From the NCBI RefSeq assembly GCF_000221045.1, contig NC_015856.1, positions 3,554,542-3,618,541 of the forward strand: a stretch of 64,000 nt of DNA, written 5' to 3'. Below, piece after piece: positions 1 to 7,522 of this stretch. The stretch is from Collimonas fungivorans Ter331 (GTDB taxonomy: Bacteria > Pseudomonadota > Gammaproteobacteria > Burkholderiales > Burkholderiaceae_D). Made by a program: the position numbers and the translations under genes. The notes under the pieces are model-generated. The model searched no databases. It was not told where the DNA came from and saw only the letters and a program-made list of their open reading frames with translations. Each line of letters starts with the position of its first letter. Position 1 is the first letter of the stretch.

Positions 1-815
1 CCTTGCGCGTCCTGCGCCGCAGCGTGTTCCGGCGCCTCGAAACTGGCGCCGCCGGTATCCAGCACACCCTGGTGCACGCGGCCGTGGAACAGGTTGACGT
101 TGCCGAGGAAACCGTAGACGAAAGGCGAAGCCGGATTCTCATAGACTTGCTGCGGCGCGCCTACCTGCTCCACATTGCCCTTGTTCATCAGCACGATCTG
201 GTCCGCCACTTCCAGCGCTTCTTCCTGGTCGTGGGTCACGAAAATGCTGGTGACATGCAATTCGTCGTGCAGGCGCCGCAGCCAGCGCCGCAATTCCTTG
301 CGCACCTTGGCGTCGAGCGCGCCGAACGGTTCGTCCAGCAGCAGCACGCGCGGTTCCACCGCCAATGCCCGCGCCAGTGCGATGCGCTGGCGCTGGCCGC
401 CTGACAATTGCGGCGGATAACGGTCTGCCAGCCAGTCCAGCTGCACCAGTTCCAGCAAACTGGTCACTTTTTCCCGGATCGCGCTGTCGCTTGGACGCTG
501 AGCGCGCGGCTTGACGCGCAGGCCGAAGGCGATGTTTTCAAATACGGTCATGTGCTTGAACAGCGCATAGTGCTGGAACACGAAACCGACCTGGCGCTCG
601 CGCACATGGCGCGAAGAAGCGTCTTCGCCTTCCAGCAGGACCTGGCCGCTGTCCTGCGCTTCGAGGCCGGCGATGATGCGCAGCAAAGTGGTCTTGCCGC
701 AGCCCGAGGGGCCCAGCAGCGCAGTCAGCTCGCCCGTGGGAAATTCCAGCGACACATTGTTCAGTGCGACAAACTCACCGAAGCGCTTGTTGATGTTGCT
801 TACCTGGATGCTCAT
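1..815 (-). CDS. cysA: Sulfate/thiosulfate ABC importer ATP-binding protein CysA (3' end cut by window edge)
   Basis: Energises sulfate/thiosulfate import with CysT and CysW at the inner membrane. The visible 271 residues hold a full ABC core: Walker A GPSGCGKT at residues 35-42, Q-loop near 80, signature LSGGQRQR from 137, Walker B LLLDEP at about 158-163 and a switch-loop VTHD. The C-terminal regulatory domain has only begun when the gene leaves the window (usual length about 350). The ATG overlaps the cysW stop as ATGA, so the two are translationally coupled. A related ABC ATPase such as PotA or FbpC is excluded mainly by the cysTW context. Confidence 0.95.
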   Translation of the reverse strand, partial: MSIQVSNINKRFGEFVALNNVSLEFPTGELTALLGPSGCGKTTLLRIIAGLEAQDSGQVLLEGEDASSRHVRERQVGFVFQHYALFKHMTVFENIAFGLRVKPRAQRPSDSAIREKVTSLLELVQLDWLADRYPPQLSGGQRQRIALARALAVEPRVLLLDEPFGALDAKVRKELRRWLRRLHDELHVTSIFVTHDQEEALEVADQIVLMNKGNVEQVGAPQQVYENPASPFVYGFLGNVNLFHGRVHQGVLDTGGASFEAPEHAAAQDAQ

Positions 816-1771
816 GTCAGCTCCTGTTGATGCGCGGCGTTATGGACGTTGTGCGGCAGTACCGTTTCACGCAAACGCCATTCGATGAAGGATTTCAGCG
901 CCAGGGTCAGCAGCGCCAGGAACGCCAGCAGCGAAGCCACCGCAAATGCTGCCTGGAAGTTGTATTCGTTATAGAGAATCTCGACCTGCAAAGGGATGGT
1001 ATTGGTCTCGCCGCGGATGTGGCCGGACACCACCGACACCGCGCCGAACTCGCCCATGGCGCGCGCATTGCACAAGATCACGCCATACAGCAGGCCCCAC
1101 TTGATATTCGGCAGGGTCACGTAGCGGAAAGTCTTCCAGCCGGAAGCGCCCAGCACCAGCGCCGCTTCCTCTTCCTCGCTGCCCTGCGCCTGCATCAGGG
1201 GGATCAGTTCGCGGGCGACGAAGGGAAAGGTGACGAACACCGTCGCCAGCACGATGCCCGGCACCGCAAACAGGATCTTGATGTCGTGCTCGCGCAGCCA
1301 CGGGCCGAACCAGCCCTGGGCGCCGAACAACAGCACATAAATCAGGCCGGAAATCACCGGCGACACCGAAAACGGCAGGTCGATCAGCGTCAGCAGGATA
1401 TTCTTGCCGCGGAATTCGAACTTGGCGATGGTCCATGAGGCGGCGACGCCGAACACCAGGTTGAGCGGCACCGCAATCGCGGCGGTCAGCAAGGTCAGCT
1501 TGATGGCGCTGATCGCATCCGGCTCGATGATGGCCGCGAGATACGCTTCCCAGCCCTTCTTGAAGGCTTCGGCAAATACCGACAGCAGCGGCACCACCAG
1601 AAACAGGGCCAGGAACAGCAGCGCCACTGTCATCAACAATGTACGGACCCAGAGCGGCTCGAGGATGGCGTTGGGTACATGGACCGGTTCGCCCCTGGCC
1701 TGCGGCCTGGCGGCGGGCGCGGTGGGCGCCGGAGTGACGGCTGGGTCAAAATTGCTGGCGGTTGCGCTCAC
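812..1771 (-). CDS. cysW: Sulfate ABC transporter permease CysW
   Basis: Inner-membrane permease that pairs with CysT. At 319 residues it has a longer, Ala/Pro-rich cytoplasmic N-terminus (about 45 residues) than the roughly 290-residue relatives, then about six membrane segments and an EAA-type loop ([15 protein letters not shown] near residues 200-215) that docks on CysA. The start is GTG at 1771, preceded by AGGAG six bases upstream; that ribosome site overlaps the cysT stop (TAGGAG). It ends in an ATGA overlap with cysA. An in-frame internal start would shorten the N-terminus, but the good ribosome site favours GTG. Confidence 0.94.
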   Translation of the reverse strand: MSATASNFDPAVTPAPTAPAARPQARGEPVHVPNAILEPLWVRTLLMTVALLFLALFLVVPLLSVFAEAFKKGWEAYLAAIIEPDAISAIKLTLLTAAIAVPLNLVFGVAASWTIAKFEFRGKNILLTLIDLPFSVSPVISGLIYVLLFGAQGWFGPWLREHDIKILFAVPGIVLATVFVTFPFVARELIPLMQAQGSEEEEAALVLGASGWKTFRYVTLPNIKWGLLYGVILCNARAMGEFGAVSVVSGHIRGETNTIPLQVEILYNEYNFQAAFAVASLLAFLALLTLALKSFIEWRLRETVLPHNVHNAAHQQELT

Positions 1772-1780
1772 GTCCGGCTC

Positions 1781-2653
1781 CTAGACTTTGACCGACTGGC
1801 CGCGCTTGCGGGTCCAGGCTTGCAGTACGTTGATCGCCAGCAGCAGCAGGAACGACACTGTCAGCATCACCACCGCAATCGCGGTGGCGCCGGCATAGTC
1901 GTATTGCTCCAGCTTGGTAATGATGAACAAGGGGGTGATCTCCGACACCATCGGCATATTGCCGGCGATGAAGATGACCGAGCCGTACTCGCCGGTGGCG
2001 CGCGCAAAGGACAGCGCAAAACCGGTCAGCAGGGCCGGGAATACTGTTGGGAAAATTACCCTGGTAAAAGTCTGCCAATGATTGGCGCCCAGGCTGGCGG
2101 CCGCTTCTTCCAGTTCCTTCTCGGCATCTTCCAGCACCGGCTGCACGGTGCGCACCACAAACGGCAAGCCGATGAAAGTCAGCGCTACTAATATACCCAG
2201 CGGTGTAAAAGCGACCTTGATGCCCAGCGGCTCCAAATACTGGCCGATCCAGCCGTTAGTGGAATACAGCGCAGTCAGGGCGATGCCGGCCACCGCGGTC
2301 GGCAGCGCAAACGGCAGGTCGACCAGGGCATCGATCAACTTCTTGCCGGGGAACTGGTAACGCACCAGCACCCAGGCCACGATGCCGCCGAAAATCGCAT
2401 TCAGCAGCGCCGCCAGCAAGGAAGTGCCGAAAGTCAGGCGATAGGAGGCCATCACCCGCGGCGAAGTGACCGCGGTGACAAAGCCATCCCAACTCAGCGT
2501 GAAGGTCTTGAGGAACACCGCCGACAAGGGGATCAGTACGATCAGGGCCAGGTAAAACAGGGTAAACCCCAGCGACAGGCGAAATCCGGGCATCACGCGA
2601 AACGGCGCGGCGGGCCTGATAAGACCTGGTTGGGCAAGTGCGGCGGCTGTCAT
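1781..2653 (-). CDS. cysT: Sulfate ABC transporter permease CysT (CysU)
   Basis: First gene of cysT-cysW-cysA. The 290-residue product has about six membrane spans, the N-terminal span being LYLALIVLIPLSAVF-like, and an EAA loop (EEAAASLGANHWQTF near residues 180-195). The start ATG at 2653 has GAGGA six bases upstream. The periplasmic binding protein gene, often adjacent in this operon, is missing here; the nearest candidate is sbp about 17 kb away at 19744-20760. Expression is probably under sulfur-starvation control (CysB-type), judged from a motif shared with the sbp upstream region. Confidence 0.94.
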   Translation of the reverse strand: MTAAALAQPGLIRPAAPFRVMPGFRLSLGFTLFYLALIVLIPLSAVFLKTFTLSWDGFVTAVTSPRVMASYRLTFGTSLLAALLNAIFGGIVAWVLVRYQFPGKKLIDALVDLPFALPTAVAGIALTALYSTNGWIGQYLEPLGIKVAFTPLGILVALTFIGLPFVVRTVQPVLEDAEKELEEAAASLGANHWQTFTRVIFPTVFPALLTGFALSFARATGEYGSVIFIAGNMPMVSEITPLFIITKLEQYDYAGATAIAVVMLTVSFLLLLAINVLQAWTRKRGQSVKV

Positions 2654-3038
2654 GCATCGTCCTCTTATTACAAATACGGCTAAAGAACAACGATAATCTC
2701 ACCGGTTTGTTATAAAGAGAACGAACTTTTTTGCATGTGCATAGAATCGATTTGCATAAGGGAAATAGCGAATTTGCCGTCCGGCACTCAAGTTACATGA
2801 CTTTAAAGCAATGAAAAACATGCTCCAGACGGCCTGACATAGAGCCATTCCCGAGCCGTATCCCCAAAAGCCACGCAAATCCGCTACAGCTCAGGCGCGC
2901 TTTTTTGTATTCTGTTCCGCCATTTCTGCAGATTGTCGCAAGCAGCTGGCGACTTGCCCTGCCCCTCCCTAAAGTGACGACATGCAACAACGTTTGCCAC
3001 CTACCAGCCACTTAGTTAGCCACTTGAGGAGAATACAA
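2654..3038. other. 385-bp divergent intergenic region between cysT and the IVGKR-repeat genes
   Basis: No credible gene seen. It must carry the cysT promoter (leftward) and the promoter of the small exported protein genes (rightward). The cysT-proximal part is AT-rich (about 2695-2775) and holds TTGCATAAGG at 2752-2761. The right part (2780-2980) shows no clear repeat. An ATG at 2982 would add 19 residues to the downstream protein but lacks a ribosome site and would put charged residues ahead of the signal peptide, so it is not used. Confidence 0.6.
2752..2761 (+). promoter_or_regulatory. Candidate sulfur-regulon operator upstream of cysT (TTGCATAAGG)
   Basis: The 10-mer TTGCATAAGG recurs, in the other orientation relative to its gene, upstream of sbp at 20851-20860. 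On the complementary strand both copies read CCTTATGCAAA, preceded by AATTC 8-10 bases earlier. CysB (LysR family) is the usual activator of these genes in proteobacteria; assigning the motif to it is inference. Confidence 0.4.
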
Positions 3039-3362
3039 ATGAACACAGCACGCCAAGCACTGATCGCCATCCTGTCCATCGCCACCCTGGCCGGCAGCGT
3101 CGCCCCGGCACAAGCAGCACCGCAGCAAACCGAAGTCTCGACACTGGCAACCATCACCATCGTCGGCAAGCGTCCAAGCCACCCAGAGTTCCTGCAAACC
3201 GTGACCATTGTCGCCAAGCGCCTGACTCCGCAAGAAAAGCTGGCCATGGCGCAGGAAGAAGGCTGCCTGCCTACCATCACCATCGTCGGCAAACGCCTGA
3301 ACCGTGAGCAAAAGTCGGTCCTGGCGCAGCAAGAAGCCAGCCGCAAGAAAACTGTCATCTAA
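3039..3362 (+). CDS. Small exported protein with three IVGKR repeats (unknown function)
   Basis: Not a family I recognise. The 107-residue product starts at ATG 3039, which has GAGGAG about eight bases upstream. A clear signal peptide (cleavage near APAQAA, residue about 27) is followed by three copies of a unit: TITIVGKR, TVTIVAKR and TITIVGKR. Copies 2 and 3 continue as LTPQEKLAMAQEE and LNREQKSVLAQQEA, so the unit is a short beta-like strand ending in Gly/Ala-Lys-Arg, then a charged, probably helical segment. One Cys (GCLP) precedes the third copy. It is 39 bp ahead of a sister gene with one such unit. The strand-KR pattern could be a binding repeat or a proteolytic processing site; both are guesses. 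Confidence 0.75.
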   Translation: MNTARQALIAILSIATLAGSVAPAQAAPQQTEVSTLATITIVGKRPSHPEFLQTVTIVAKRLTPQEKLAMAQEEGCLPTITIVGKRLNREQKSVLAQQEASRKKTVI

Positions 3363-3401
3363 CCAGCCGTCAAGTCGCAGTTCCATATCAGGAGATTGCA
3401 A

Positions 3402-3692
3402 ATGAACACCACGTCTAAATTACTGGTCGCCGCCACGCTGTTAGCGACCCTGAGCATGAGCATCAGCCCGGCCATGGCGACAGCGCCGGCCAAGAAAGCC
3501 GCAGCGCAAGCGCAGTCGGAAGACATCCCTCTGCTGATGCCGCCCATTGTGATTATCGGCAAACGCATGACGCCGGAGGAAAAAATGGCTTTTACACAGC
3601 AGCAGCAACAGCAGCGCATACAGGCCATGAAAAAGGTGGTCCGCAAGAAAGCCGAATCAAGCGCCTCGCCGGCGCTGAGCGCAGCCCTGTAG
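3402..3692 (+). CDS. Small exported protein with one IVGKR-type repeat and Gln run (unknown function)
   Basis: Sister of the preceding gene. The 96-residue product starts at ATG 3402 with AGGAG eight bases upstream. It has a signal peptide (cleavage near SPAMATA, residue about 28), an Ala/Lys linker, then IVIIGKRMTPEEKMAFTQ, matching the repeat of its neighbour in both the strand-GKR part and the following (L/M)T.EEK helix. A run of six Gln from CAG/CAA codons (about 3598-3615) and a basic tail follow. Shared signal peptide start (MNT), repeat and spacing argue for tandem duplication followed by divergence. The kinase gene begins 80 bp downstream. Confidence 0.72.
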   Translation: MNTTSKLLVAATLLATLSMSISPAMATAPAKKAAAQAQSEDIPLLMPPIVIIGKRMTPEEKMAFTQQQQQQRIQAMKKVVRKKAESSASPALSAAL

Positions 3693-3772
3693 AAAAACGG
3701 CCAGACTGCCGTGTCCGTTCCGTTTAAAATGGCGACAACTTAGCTGAGTTGCCGCAAAATTGGCCCCACTCC

Positions 3773-5158
3773 ATGAATCCTGATTCGTACGCCACATTAA
3801 AAAAAAATGCATCCATTGCCTCGGTCTACCTGTCGCGAGGTTTCGACAAAATAGCCAGCTGGGTAACGCAGCTCTCGTGGTGGAAGTTCCTGTTGTTTGC
3901 AGCGCTGGTGCTGGCAGCCGCCGGTATTTTGCAAGAGACCTTGTTTTCCTCCAATGAACTGGTGATTGAAAAAGTCAGCCAGCATTCGAGCAAGCCGCCC
4001 AAGCGCAACAAAGGCAATACCGATATCCGCATCGACGACACCGGCGTCCATATAAAAACCGGTACTTATACCTACGATGGCGATGGCGACAGCGCGATGA
4101 CATCGAAGTCTCCCGCTGCATCGGCACCGGCAGCGGCGGCCGCCGCTGACGCCGCCGACGCCCATGATGAAGACAGCGTACCGAAAACCCCGCCCGTGCC
4201 ACCGGCACCGTCGGCGGCCCCAGCGGCCCCGGCGGCACCTGCGCCGGCTGCACCCAACGCCGCCAGCCTGAGCCTGAGCCTGCCGCCGGAAGCGACCGCG
4301 GATGTCAACCAGGCGATCAACGACGCTGTCGCCGCGATCCATGAAGCGGCCGCCGAAAAAGCCGAGCAGCAGGTGGCCCGCTACCAGAAGAAATCGTCGG
4401 AATGGTTTGTGAATTTTGTGCTGCTGCTGCTGATCGGCCTGTTCGGCACCAAGGCCCTGATGGGTGGCAAGAAGCGCGCCGAAGCCCGCGCCAAAGCCGC
4501 CAATGCCGCCGCCGAGCATGCCAACCTGCAGCGCGAAGTATCGGAAGCCAAGATGCAGATGATCCAGGCCCAGGTGGAGCCGCATTTCCTGTTCAACACC
4601 CTGGCCTCGGTCGACTACTTGATCGAAACCGATCCGCCGCGCGCCTCAGCCATGCAGAAACGTCTGATTCAGTACCTGCGTGCGGTATTGCCGCAAATGC
4701 GGGAAACCTCCACCGTCACCACGCTGGGACGCGAAGTCGACATCGTGCGGGCTTACCTGGACTTGCTGAAGATGCGCATGGAAGAACGCCTGCACATCGA
4801 CCTGCAGGTGCCGGAAGGATTGCGCAGCGCGGCTTTCCCGCCGATGATGCTGCAGTCGCTGGTGGAAAACGCCATCAAGCACGGCCTGGAACGCAAGGCC
4901 GACGGCGGCTACTTGCGCATCAAGGCGGAAGTAGCCGACAATAAGCTGCGCGTCAGCGTCACTGATGACGGCCTCGGTTTCGGCGCCTTCCCCAGCGACG
5001 GCACCGGGCTGGGATTGCAAAGCATCCGCGAACGCCTCAAACTATTGCACGGCGCCGCGGCGCAACTGGAGATTGCGCCCAACAGCCCGAGCGGTGTATG
5101 TTCAACCATAGAGGTGCCGTACCAGGTAGTCGGCGCCAGTAAGGCCAAGCCTCAATAA
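3773..5158 (+). CDS. LytS/YpdA-type sensor histidine kinase with Ala/Pro-rich periplasmic region
   Basis: Membrane sensor kinase of the His_kinase (PF06580) plus HATPase_c type. From ATG 3773 the protein has 461 residues: first membrane span about 36-53, a periplasmic part with an Ala/Pro low-complexity stretch at about 113-165, second span about 213-227, a coiled-coil-like linker, the phospho-acceptor box QAQVEPHFLFNTLASVDYL (His about 271), then N-box LVENAIKHGLE and G-box DDGLGFG. A TTG 24 bases upstream would add eight residues but lacks a clear ribosome site. Its partner is almost certainly the LytTR regulator at 5940. The periplasmic part matches no sensor fold I know. Confidence 0.9.
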   Translation: MNPDSYATLKKNASIASVYLSRGFDKIASWVTQLSWWKFLLFAALVLAAAGILQETLFSSNELVIEKVSQHSSKPPKRNKGNTDIRIDDTGVHIKTGTYTYDGDGDSAMTSKSPAASAPAAAAAADAADAHDEDSVPKTPPVPPAPSAAPAAPAAPAPAAPNAASLSLSLPPEATADVNQAINDAVAAIHEAAAEKAEQQVARYQKKSSEWFVNFVLLLLIGLFGTKALMGGKKRAEARAKAANAAAEHANLQREVSEAKMQMIQAQVEPHFLFNTLASVDYLIETDPPRASAMQKRLIQYLRAVLPQMRETSTVTTLGREVDIVRAYLDLLKMRMEERLHIDLQVPEGLRSAAFPPMMLQSLVENAIKHGLERKADGGYLRIKAEVADNKLRVSVTDDGLGFGAFPSDGTGLGLQSIRERLKLLHGAAAQLEIAPNSPSGVCSTIEVPYQVVGASKAKPQ

Positions 5159-5196
5159 ATCTATCCGGCAGGCTAGGAAGCAACAGGAAATATAAT

Positions 5197-5919
5197 ATGA
5201 AATCGATCCCGCGTTTTGCGTTTGTCCTTGCACTGGCCGCTGCAGCCATGGTTCCCTTGCTCAGCAGCAGCGACAGCATGGCCGCCGACACAGTCAAGAC
5301 GGAGCGCCCGGTAAACAGCTTCCAGCAGCTGGAGGTGATGGATGCGGTCAACGTATACCTGACCCAGGGGCCGGCCAAACCGGTGGTGATCGAAGCCGAG
5401 AGTGGCGTCGCTTCAAAGGTCGAGCTGGAGAACAGCGGTTCGACGCTGAAGATCTATTTCGGCGGCCATTCGTTTTTCAGCAGCCGCCACAACGTCAATG
5501 TCTATATCACGGCGCCCGACGTCAGCAGCCTGGGCATTTTCGGCTCCGGCGATCTCAAGATCATCGGCAAACTCAGCTCAAAAGACAGCATCAGGATTTC
5601 CATCTCCGGCTCCGGCAATGTCAGCGGCGAATTGAACAGCCCCACTGTCACTGCTTCCATCGCCGGCGCCGGCGACATCAAAGTCAGGGGCAAGACCCGC
5701 GACCTGAAGGTGTCGATTGCCGGCAGCGGCGACTACGACGGTTTTGACCTGATGGCGGAAAACACCAGCGTCTCGATCGTCGGCAGCGGCGATGCGCATG
5801 TCTACGCCAGCAAGAACCTGAGGGTCTCGACTGCCGGTTCCGGCGATGTCACGTATGGTGGCGACCCGGAAGTGCATACCAGTATCATGGGTTCGGGCTC
5901 AGTCAAGAAAAAACGTTGA
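5197..5919 (+). CDS. Exported DUF2807 / GIN-domain (auto-transporter adhesin head) protein
   Basis: A 240-residue exported protein: signal peptide ending near SMAADT, then a repetitive right-handed beta-structure marked by at least seven turns of the form (F/S/A/V/M)G(S/A)G(D/N/S), for example FGSGDL, SGSGNV, AGAGDI, AGSGDY, VGSGDA. This is the signature of the putative auto-transporter adhesin head GIN domain (DUF2807), whose biochemical role is not settled. ATG 5197 has AGGAA seven bases upstream. It lies between kinase and regulator genes (38 and 20 bp gaps), suggesting one operon; the product may modulate the kinase or be its output. Confidence 0.88.
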   Translation: MKSIPRFAFVLALAAAAMVPLLSSSDSMAADTVKTERPVNSFQQLEVMDAVNVYLTQGPAKPVVIEAESGVASKVELENSGSTLKIYFGGHSFFSSRHNVNVYITAPDVSSLGIFGSGDLKIIGKLSSKDSIRISISGSGNVSGELNSPTVTASIAGAGDIKVRGKTRDLKVSIAGSGDYDGFDLMAENTSVSIVGSGDAHVYASKNLRVSTAGSGDVTYGGDPEVHTSIMGSGSVKKKR

Positions 5920-5939
5920 ATCCATATTAGAATCCACTC

Positions 5940-6692
5940 ATGCCTACAGCTATCATTGCCGATGACGAACGTCTGATGCGCGACCAGATCCGCCTGCGCC
6001 TGAGCCAGGCCTGGCCGGAACTGGAAATTCTCGGCGAAGCCAAGAACGGCGACGAAGCGATAGAACTGGTCGACCAGCTGCAGCCCGACTTCACCTTTCT
6101 CGACATCCGCATGCCCGGCAAGACGGGGCTGCAGGCGGCGCAGGAAATCGGCGGCAAAAGCCACATCGTATTCATCACCGCTTACGACGAATATGCCATC
6201 CAGGCCTTCGAACAAGGTGCGGTCGACTACATCCTGAAGCCGGCCGAAGCCGAACGGCTGCGCCTGACCGTGGTCCGCCTCAAGGCCCGGCTGAGTTCAG
6301 CGCCGACCGACATGAGTTCGATGCTGACCCAGCTCGCCAAGCAGATGGGGATCGCCACCAAACCGGTCTACCTGCAATGGATACAGGCCAGCATCGGCCA
6401 GCAGCTGCGCCTGATCCCGGTGCAGGAAATCCTGTTCTTCCGTTCCGATGAAAAATACACCAGCGTCCAGACCGCCGGCTACGAAGCGCTGATCCGCAAG
6501 CCGGTGCGCGACCTGGCGGAAGAACTCGATCCCGACCTGTTCTGGCAGATCCACCGCGCCACGCTGGTCAACGTCAACGCCATCGACGGCATCACGCGCG
6601 ACATGCGCGGCCGCCACCAGGTGCTGATCAAGGGACATACCGAAAAACTGGAAGTGAGCCGCAGCTTCATCCATCTGTTCAAGCAGATGTAA
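5940..6692 (+). CDS. LytTR-family response regulator
   Basis: A 250-residue two-domain regulator. The receiver domain has the acidic pair D8-D9, phospho-acceptor D55 (FLDIRMPGKTG), T80 and K100 with the usual proline after it. The C-terminal part (about 140-250) is a LytTR DNA-binding domain: ILFFRSDEKYTSV, then LDPDLFWQIHRATLVNVNAI and a basic end. It is the likely partner of the LytS-type kinase two genes upstream. LytTR proteins usually bind imperfect direct repeats about two helical turns apart; no such site was identified confidently near this operon. Confidence 0.95.
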   Translation: MPTAIIADDERLMRDQIRLRLSQAWPELEILGEAKNGDEAIELVDQLQPDFTFLDIRMPGKTGLQAAQEIGGKSHIVFITAYDEYAIQAFEQGAVDYILKPAEAERLRLTVVRLKARLSSAPTDMSSMLTQLAKQMGIATKPVYLQWIQASIGQQLRLIPVQEILFFRSDEKYTSVQTAGYEALIRKPVRDLAEELDPDLFWQIHRATLVNVNAIDGITRDMRGRHQVLIKGHTEKLEVSRSFIHLFKQM

Positions 6693-6703
6693 GGAAAGAG
6701 GGC

Positions 6704-7399
6704 CTAGGCCAGCAGCGCCTTGACAAAATCCTTCTTGCCGCCCGGCGGCGGTATCTCGAATTGCAAGGCCGATTCCACGTGGTGCAAGTGATGCTGCATC
6801 AGCTGCACCGCCTTTTCGGTATCGCCTGCCTTCGCCGCCTGCAGGAATTCCACATGCTCGTCCGATGAACAGGCAGCGTCCCGGGTCGACTGGTACAGCA
6901 TGGTGATCAGCGAACTGCGGCCGGCCAGCTTGGTCAGGACGTCGGTCAAGACCTGGTTGCCTACCGTGCGCGCCAGCAGGATGTGGAAATCGCTCAGCAG
7001 CCTGGAGCGGACCTGCGGATTTTCCTTGGATAGCGCCTCGCGCTCCTGCTGTAGATGCTGCTCCAGCAATTCGTAGTCGGCAGCAGTGGCCTTGGCCACG
7101 AATTCGCGCACCAGCGCCGTCTCAAGCACCCGCCGCACGAAAAATATCTGGCGCGCCTCCTCTTCGGTCGGCCGGCTCACGAACGCGCCCTTGTCGGGCA
7201 CCAGGTCGATCAGCTTGTCTTTCGCCAGCATCACCAGCGCCGCCCTGATCTTGGTGCGGCTCACGGAATACAGGCGCGCCAGGGCTTCTTCCCTCAATTT
7301 GGTGCCGGGCGGCAGGCGCTGCTCGGCAATCGCGGTCGTGATGTCGGCCGCAATATCGTCAGAACTGTCGGCGCCGGATGGGCTGGAAGACAGGCTCAT
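6704..7399 (-). CDS. GntR-family (FCD/FadR-type) transcriptional regulator
   Basis: A 231-residue regulator with an N-terminal winged helix-turn-helix (LYSVSRTKIRAALVMLAKDKLIDLVPDKGAFV, residues about 43-75) and a C-terminal all-helical FCD domain with candidate metal/ligand residues (DFHILLA, HVEFLQAAKAGD, HHLHHVE). It follows the dctA-like gene on the same strand (123 bp gap) and may be co-transcribed with it. A near-palindrome ATTGTATGCAAT in the dctA/amidohydrolase gap, and a spaced variant 39 bp ahead of its own start, look like sites for this class. Local repressor of the lyase/transporter cluster is the simplest role. Confidence 0.9.
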   Translation of the reverse strand: MSLSSSPSGADSSDDIAADITTAIAEQRLPPGTKLREEALARLYSVSRTKIRAALVMLAKDKLIDLVPDKGAFVSRPTEEEARQIFFVRRVLETALVREFVAKATAADYELLEQHLQQEREALSKENPQVRSRLLSDFHILLARTVGNQVLTDVLTKLAGRSSLITMLYQSTRDAACSSDEHVEFLQAAKAGDTEKAVQLMQHHLHHVESALQFEIPPPGGKKDFVKALLA

Positions 7400-7437
7400 G
7401 TTATCGATTTCCTTGGAGCGTTGTTCTAAAGATCAAA

Positions 7438-7452
7438 ATTGTACTTGCAAAT
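7438..7452. promoter_or_regulatory. Candidate GntR autoregulatory site
   Basis: ATTGTACTTGCAAAT contains the halves ATTGTA and TGCAA of the palindrome at 8961-8972 but with two extra bases between them. It sits 39 bp upstream of the GntR gene start. Weak evidence by itself. Confidence 0.25.
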
Positions 7453-7481
7453 GCGGCGCCTTCAAAAAATAAGAATCTTGC

Positions 7482-7509
7482 GCGCCCGGCCGCCGGCGGC
7501 GCCGGGCGC
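7482..7509 (-). terminator. Hairpin downstream of dctA-like gene
   Basis: A nine-base perfect stem (GCGCCCGGC / GCCGGGCGC) with a ten-base GC-rich loop lies 13 bp after the symporter stop. On the minus strand a T-rich run (TTATTTTTT) follows only after about 11 more bases, so this may attenuate rather than fully terminate transcription into the GntR gene. Confidence 0.45.
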
Positions 7510-7522
7510 ACCGCTTGGCTGC

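Noticed and set aside
3595-3618. CAG/CAA run in the second IVGKR gene as a possible phase-variable tract
   Set aside because: The six-Gln run mixes CAG and CAA codons and is in-frame triplets; slippage would not shift the frame.
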